DNA of 64,000 nucleotides, taken from NCBI RefSeq assembly GCF_000765145.1, contig NZ_JMGA01000014.1:1-64000 (forward strand). Reading direction: 5' to 3'. Made by a program: the position numbers and the translations under genes. The notes below the pieces were generated by a model. It was not told the DNA's origin. It worked only from the letters and a program-made list of their open reading frames with translations, and ran no database searches. The DNA is from Desulfosporosinus sp. HMP52. Lineage in GTDB: Bacteria; Bacillota; Desulfitobacteriia; Desulfitobacteriales; Desulfitobacteriaceae. Shown here piece by piece: positions 62,526-64,000 of this stretch (positions are counted from its first letter, which is position 1; the number at the start of each line of letters is the position of its first letter).

Positions 62526-64000
62526 TTAGCTTATCTGTGTTTTACGCTTTTTCCAGAGCTTATTCTTCTTACTACCGGTTACCAGTTCAACCCGAAAACC
62601 TTTCCTGCTTTGCCGAACTGTACCTGCCATAAAGCCAAAAAACATTAATGCCCACACCCCACTAGTGACAAGTATCCCCAAGGTTATCCGCAATGATGTC
62701 GCCCAGAGAAGCGGCCTGCTTAAAAGATAGAGTGCATAGCTTAACCCGGATAAAAAACCTCCTTCGAAGGTTACCGGCGGAAGATCCCTAAGCATTACGA
62801 TTAGCTCTTCAGGTAGAAACACATAGATCAGACCTAAGGCTAACAAGAGAATAAAAAACAGGTTAATGAGATACATGAACAAGGAGGCACCCGGAGAAAT
62901 ACGCTGTTGTGGCGTGTCTGGATTATAGCGACAATTGTTGATGGAATAAAAGAGACCAATGGCGCTTGATCCCAAAGACAATAGCACAGCTCCAAATGCC
63001 AAGGCAACGATCAAACTTGTCGAAACCCCTATAGCTAAGGCAGTACCAACTAACAACGTTTCCATTAACAATAATGTTGGCAGAATAGCCGCCAATAATT
63101 TCCCCCAGACCACAGGCCAACCGGCAAGGGGAACACTATTCAACAGCCAGTCTGATTCTCCTTCTCTGCCAAAAGATTGCAAAGCCAAATTCCCACTGAA
63201 CATAACTGTGTACATGATTAATACAGTTATTAAAGAAGCTTGGCTGGATTTTACCTGAGAAAAAAGAAATTGCCCAACAAAAAAGAGCATGATGATTAAG
63301 GGCACTAAATAACCGAACCATTCGCGTGTATCACGCTTCATGGAAAGCAAATCTTTCTTCGCCACCGCCCACATTCCAAACCAGGGAGGAGCAGTATGGC
63401 TGACTTCTTTTTCGAATAGAGAGTATGAAGCAAGATCTCGTTGAGGATGGACCTTTCCTTGCTCTGCAGAAATCCCTTTTCGACGCCGTCTGCCACCTTC
63501 GCCCTGGCTAAGGGAAATAAATCCCCGGCGAAAACCCCGTTCGACTAAATTAAAAGCAATGAGAAAAAGAAGTATTCCGACAACCATTATTAGTAAACTC
63601 CAACCCAATCCAGCAATAAAGTCGCCGGATATCCCCGACACTAAGGCAAGTGAACCCCAACCCCAAGGAAAGTAGTCCATAATCCCCAGCATTTGCTCCT
63701 GCCCGGCTATCCAGGCACCCAGATTCAATTCTTCCTCACTGTTAATTAATAAATTGGGGATTTGAAAAACTATTGCTATCAAAATGCCTGCCAAAGCCCC
63801 GATAAAACCTACAGCTTCTTTGCTTCGATGGGGAGGAACAATTCGCATGATCAACAGATTAATCAACTCTGCAATTGCAGTACCCAATGCCCAGATTCCG
63901 AGACCCACCAGGGCAACAAGAATGTAAAATGATCCTCCTGCTTGAAAGAGCAATCCATAAAAAACCCCTGGTAAGAAGGCAAATAACAATGCCGTCAGAA
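62526..64000 (-). CDS. multi-pass ABC-exporter-like membrane protein, N-terminus outside window
   Basis: At least 491 residues, open to the right edge. About twelve membrane helices in two groups with a charged cytoplasmic loop between (GEGGRRRRKG). AVAKKDLLSMKRDTREWFGYLVP resembles the conserved region of ABC-2-like permeases (putative ABC exporter), and the ATPase partner may lie upstream. The true start lies beyond 64000; a TTG at 63989 is not a convincing start. Confidence 0.7.
   Translation of the reverse strand, partial: LTALLFAFLPGVFYGLLFQAGGSFYILVALVGLGIWALGTAIAELINLLIMRIVPPHRSKEAVGFIGALAGILIAIVFQIPNLLINSEEELNLGAWIAGQEQMLGIMDYFPWGWGSLALVSGISGDFIAGLGWSLLIMVVGILLFLIAFNLVERGFRRGFISLSQGEGGRRRRKGISAEQGKVHPQRDLASYSLFEKEVSHTAPPWFGMWAVAKKDLLSMKRDTREWFGYLVPLIIMLFFVGQFLFSQVKSSQASLITVLIMYTVMFSGNLALQSFGREGESDWLLNSVPLAGWPVVWGKLLAAILPTLLLMETLLVGTALAIGVSTSLIVALAFGAVLLSLGSSAIGLFYSINNCRYNPDTPQQRISPGASLFMYLINLFFILLLALGLIYVFLPEELIVMLRDLPPVTFEGGFLSGLSYALYLLSRPLLWATSLRITLGILVTSGVWALMFFGFMAGTVRQSRKGFRVELVTGSKKNKLWKKRKTQIS

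Overview
The window looks like a chromosomal segment of an anaerobic, endospore-forming, low-GC Firmicute, most likely of the Desulfosporosinus/Desulfitobacterium group (Peptococcaceae). This assignment is inference. It rests on an alpha/beta-type SASP, spore photoproduct lyase, a CotF-like coat protein, a HutP-controlled hut operon, HPr kinase, and a selenocysteine-containing, Tat-exported formate dehydrogenase. No tRNA, CRISPR array, intact insertion sequence or prophage was found. The 5' end of a 16S rRNA gene, read on the minus strand, lies at the left edge with its promoter and boxA leader.

Layout. 1-0.9 kb: start of an rRNA operon and a small membrane protein. 0.9-5.2 kb: a CwlD-type amidase with GerMN domain, release factor 3, and an unassigned two-gene pair (methyltransferase-like protein plus small acidic protein). 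5.2-12 kb is the most eroded and accessory part. It has a BlaR1/M56 C-terminal remnant abutting a DapF-family gene that has serine at both catalytic cysteine positions, then a nitroreductase and a DUF1835-type protein. It also has a PemK/MazF-like gene broken by an in-frame stop, a frameshifted membrane protein, an Amj-type lipid II flippase and a DUF1648 protein flanked by diverged repeats. 12.3-19 kb: fdnGHI-fdhE formate dehydrogenase operon, followed upstream by a membrane-bound one-component regulator. 19-21.2 kb: YbjN-like protein, hemolysin III family protein, spore proteins. 21.4-25 kb: csoR-copA-copZ copper operon. 25-27.5 kb: hutP-hutH with a HutP-type attenuator. 27.7-31.2 kb: isoprenylcysteine-methyltransferase-like protein, then an ArsR-regulated Zn/Cd P-type ATPase. 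31.3-34.5 kb: CotF-like protein, MCP, metallo-beta-lactamase-fold hydrolase, tiny zinc-ribbon protein.

34.7-41.2 kb: a fatty-acid beta-oxidation operon (TetR/FadR-like regulator, fadN, fadA, fadE), interrupted by a large palindromic element. 41.4-45 kb: Cse60-like protein, a small membrane protein and lutABC lactate oxidation genes. 45-49.3 kb: SplB, UbiB-family kinase, phasin-like protein, NlpC/P60 hydrolase. 49.4-54.7 kb: HprK, UxaA-type lyase pair, NADP-isocitrate dehydrogenase, xanthine phosphoribosyltransferase, LysM mini-protein. 54.9-64 kb: SH3-CAP protein, YgjP-type metallopeptidase, PAS-PucR regulator, CZB-domain MCP, acetate transporter, small Q-rich and YjfB-type proteins, and a multi-pass ABC-exporter-like membrane protein cut by the window edge.

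The genes fit a respiratory anaerobe that uses formate, lactate and fatty acids as electron donors, takes up acetate, and handles copper and zinc/cadmium stress. Several regulatory sites can be read directly: a CsoR-type G-tract inside the promoter spacer, a HutP NAG-triplet site, an ArsR-type palindrome over a promoter, FadR-like boxes and a bacterial SECIS.
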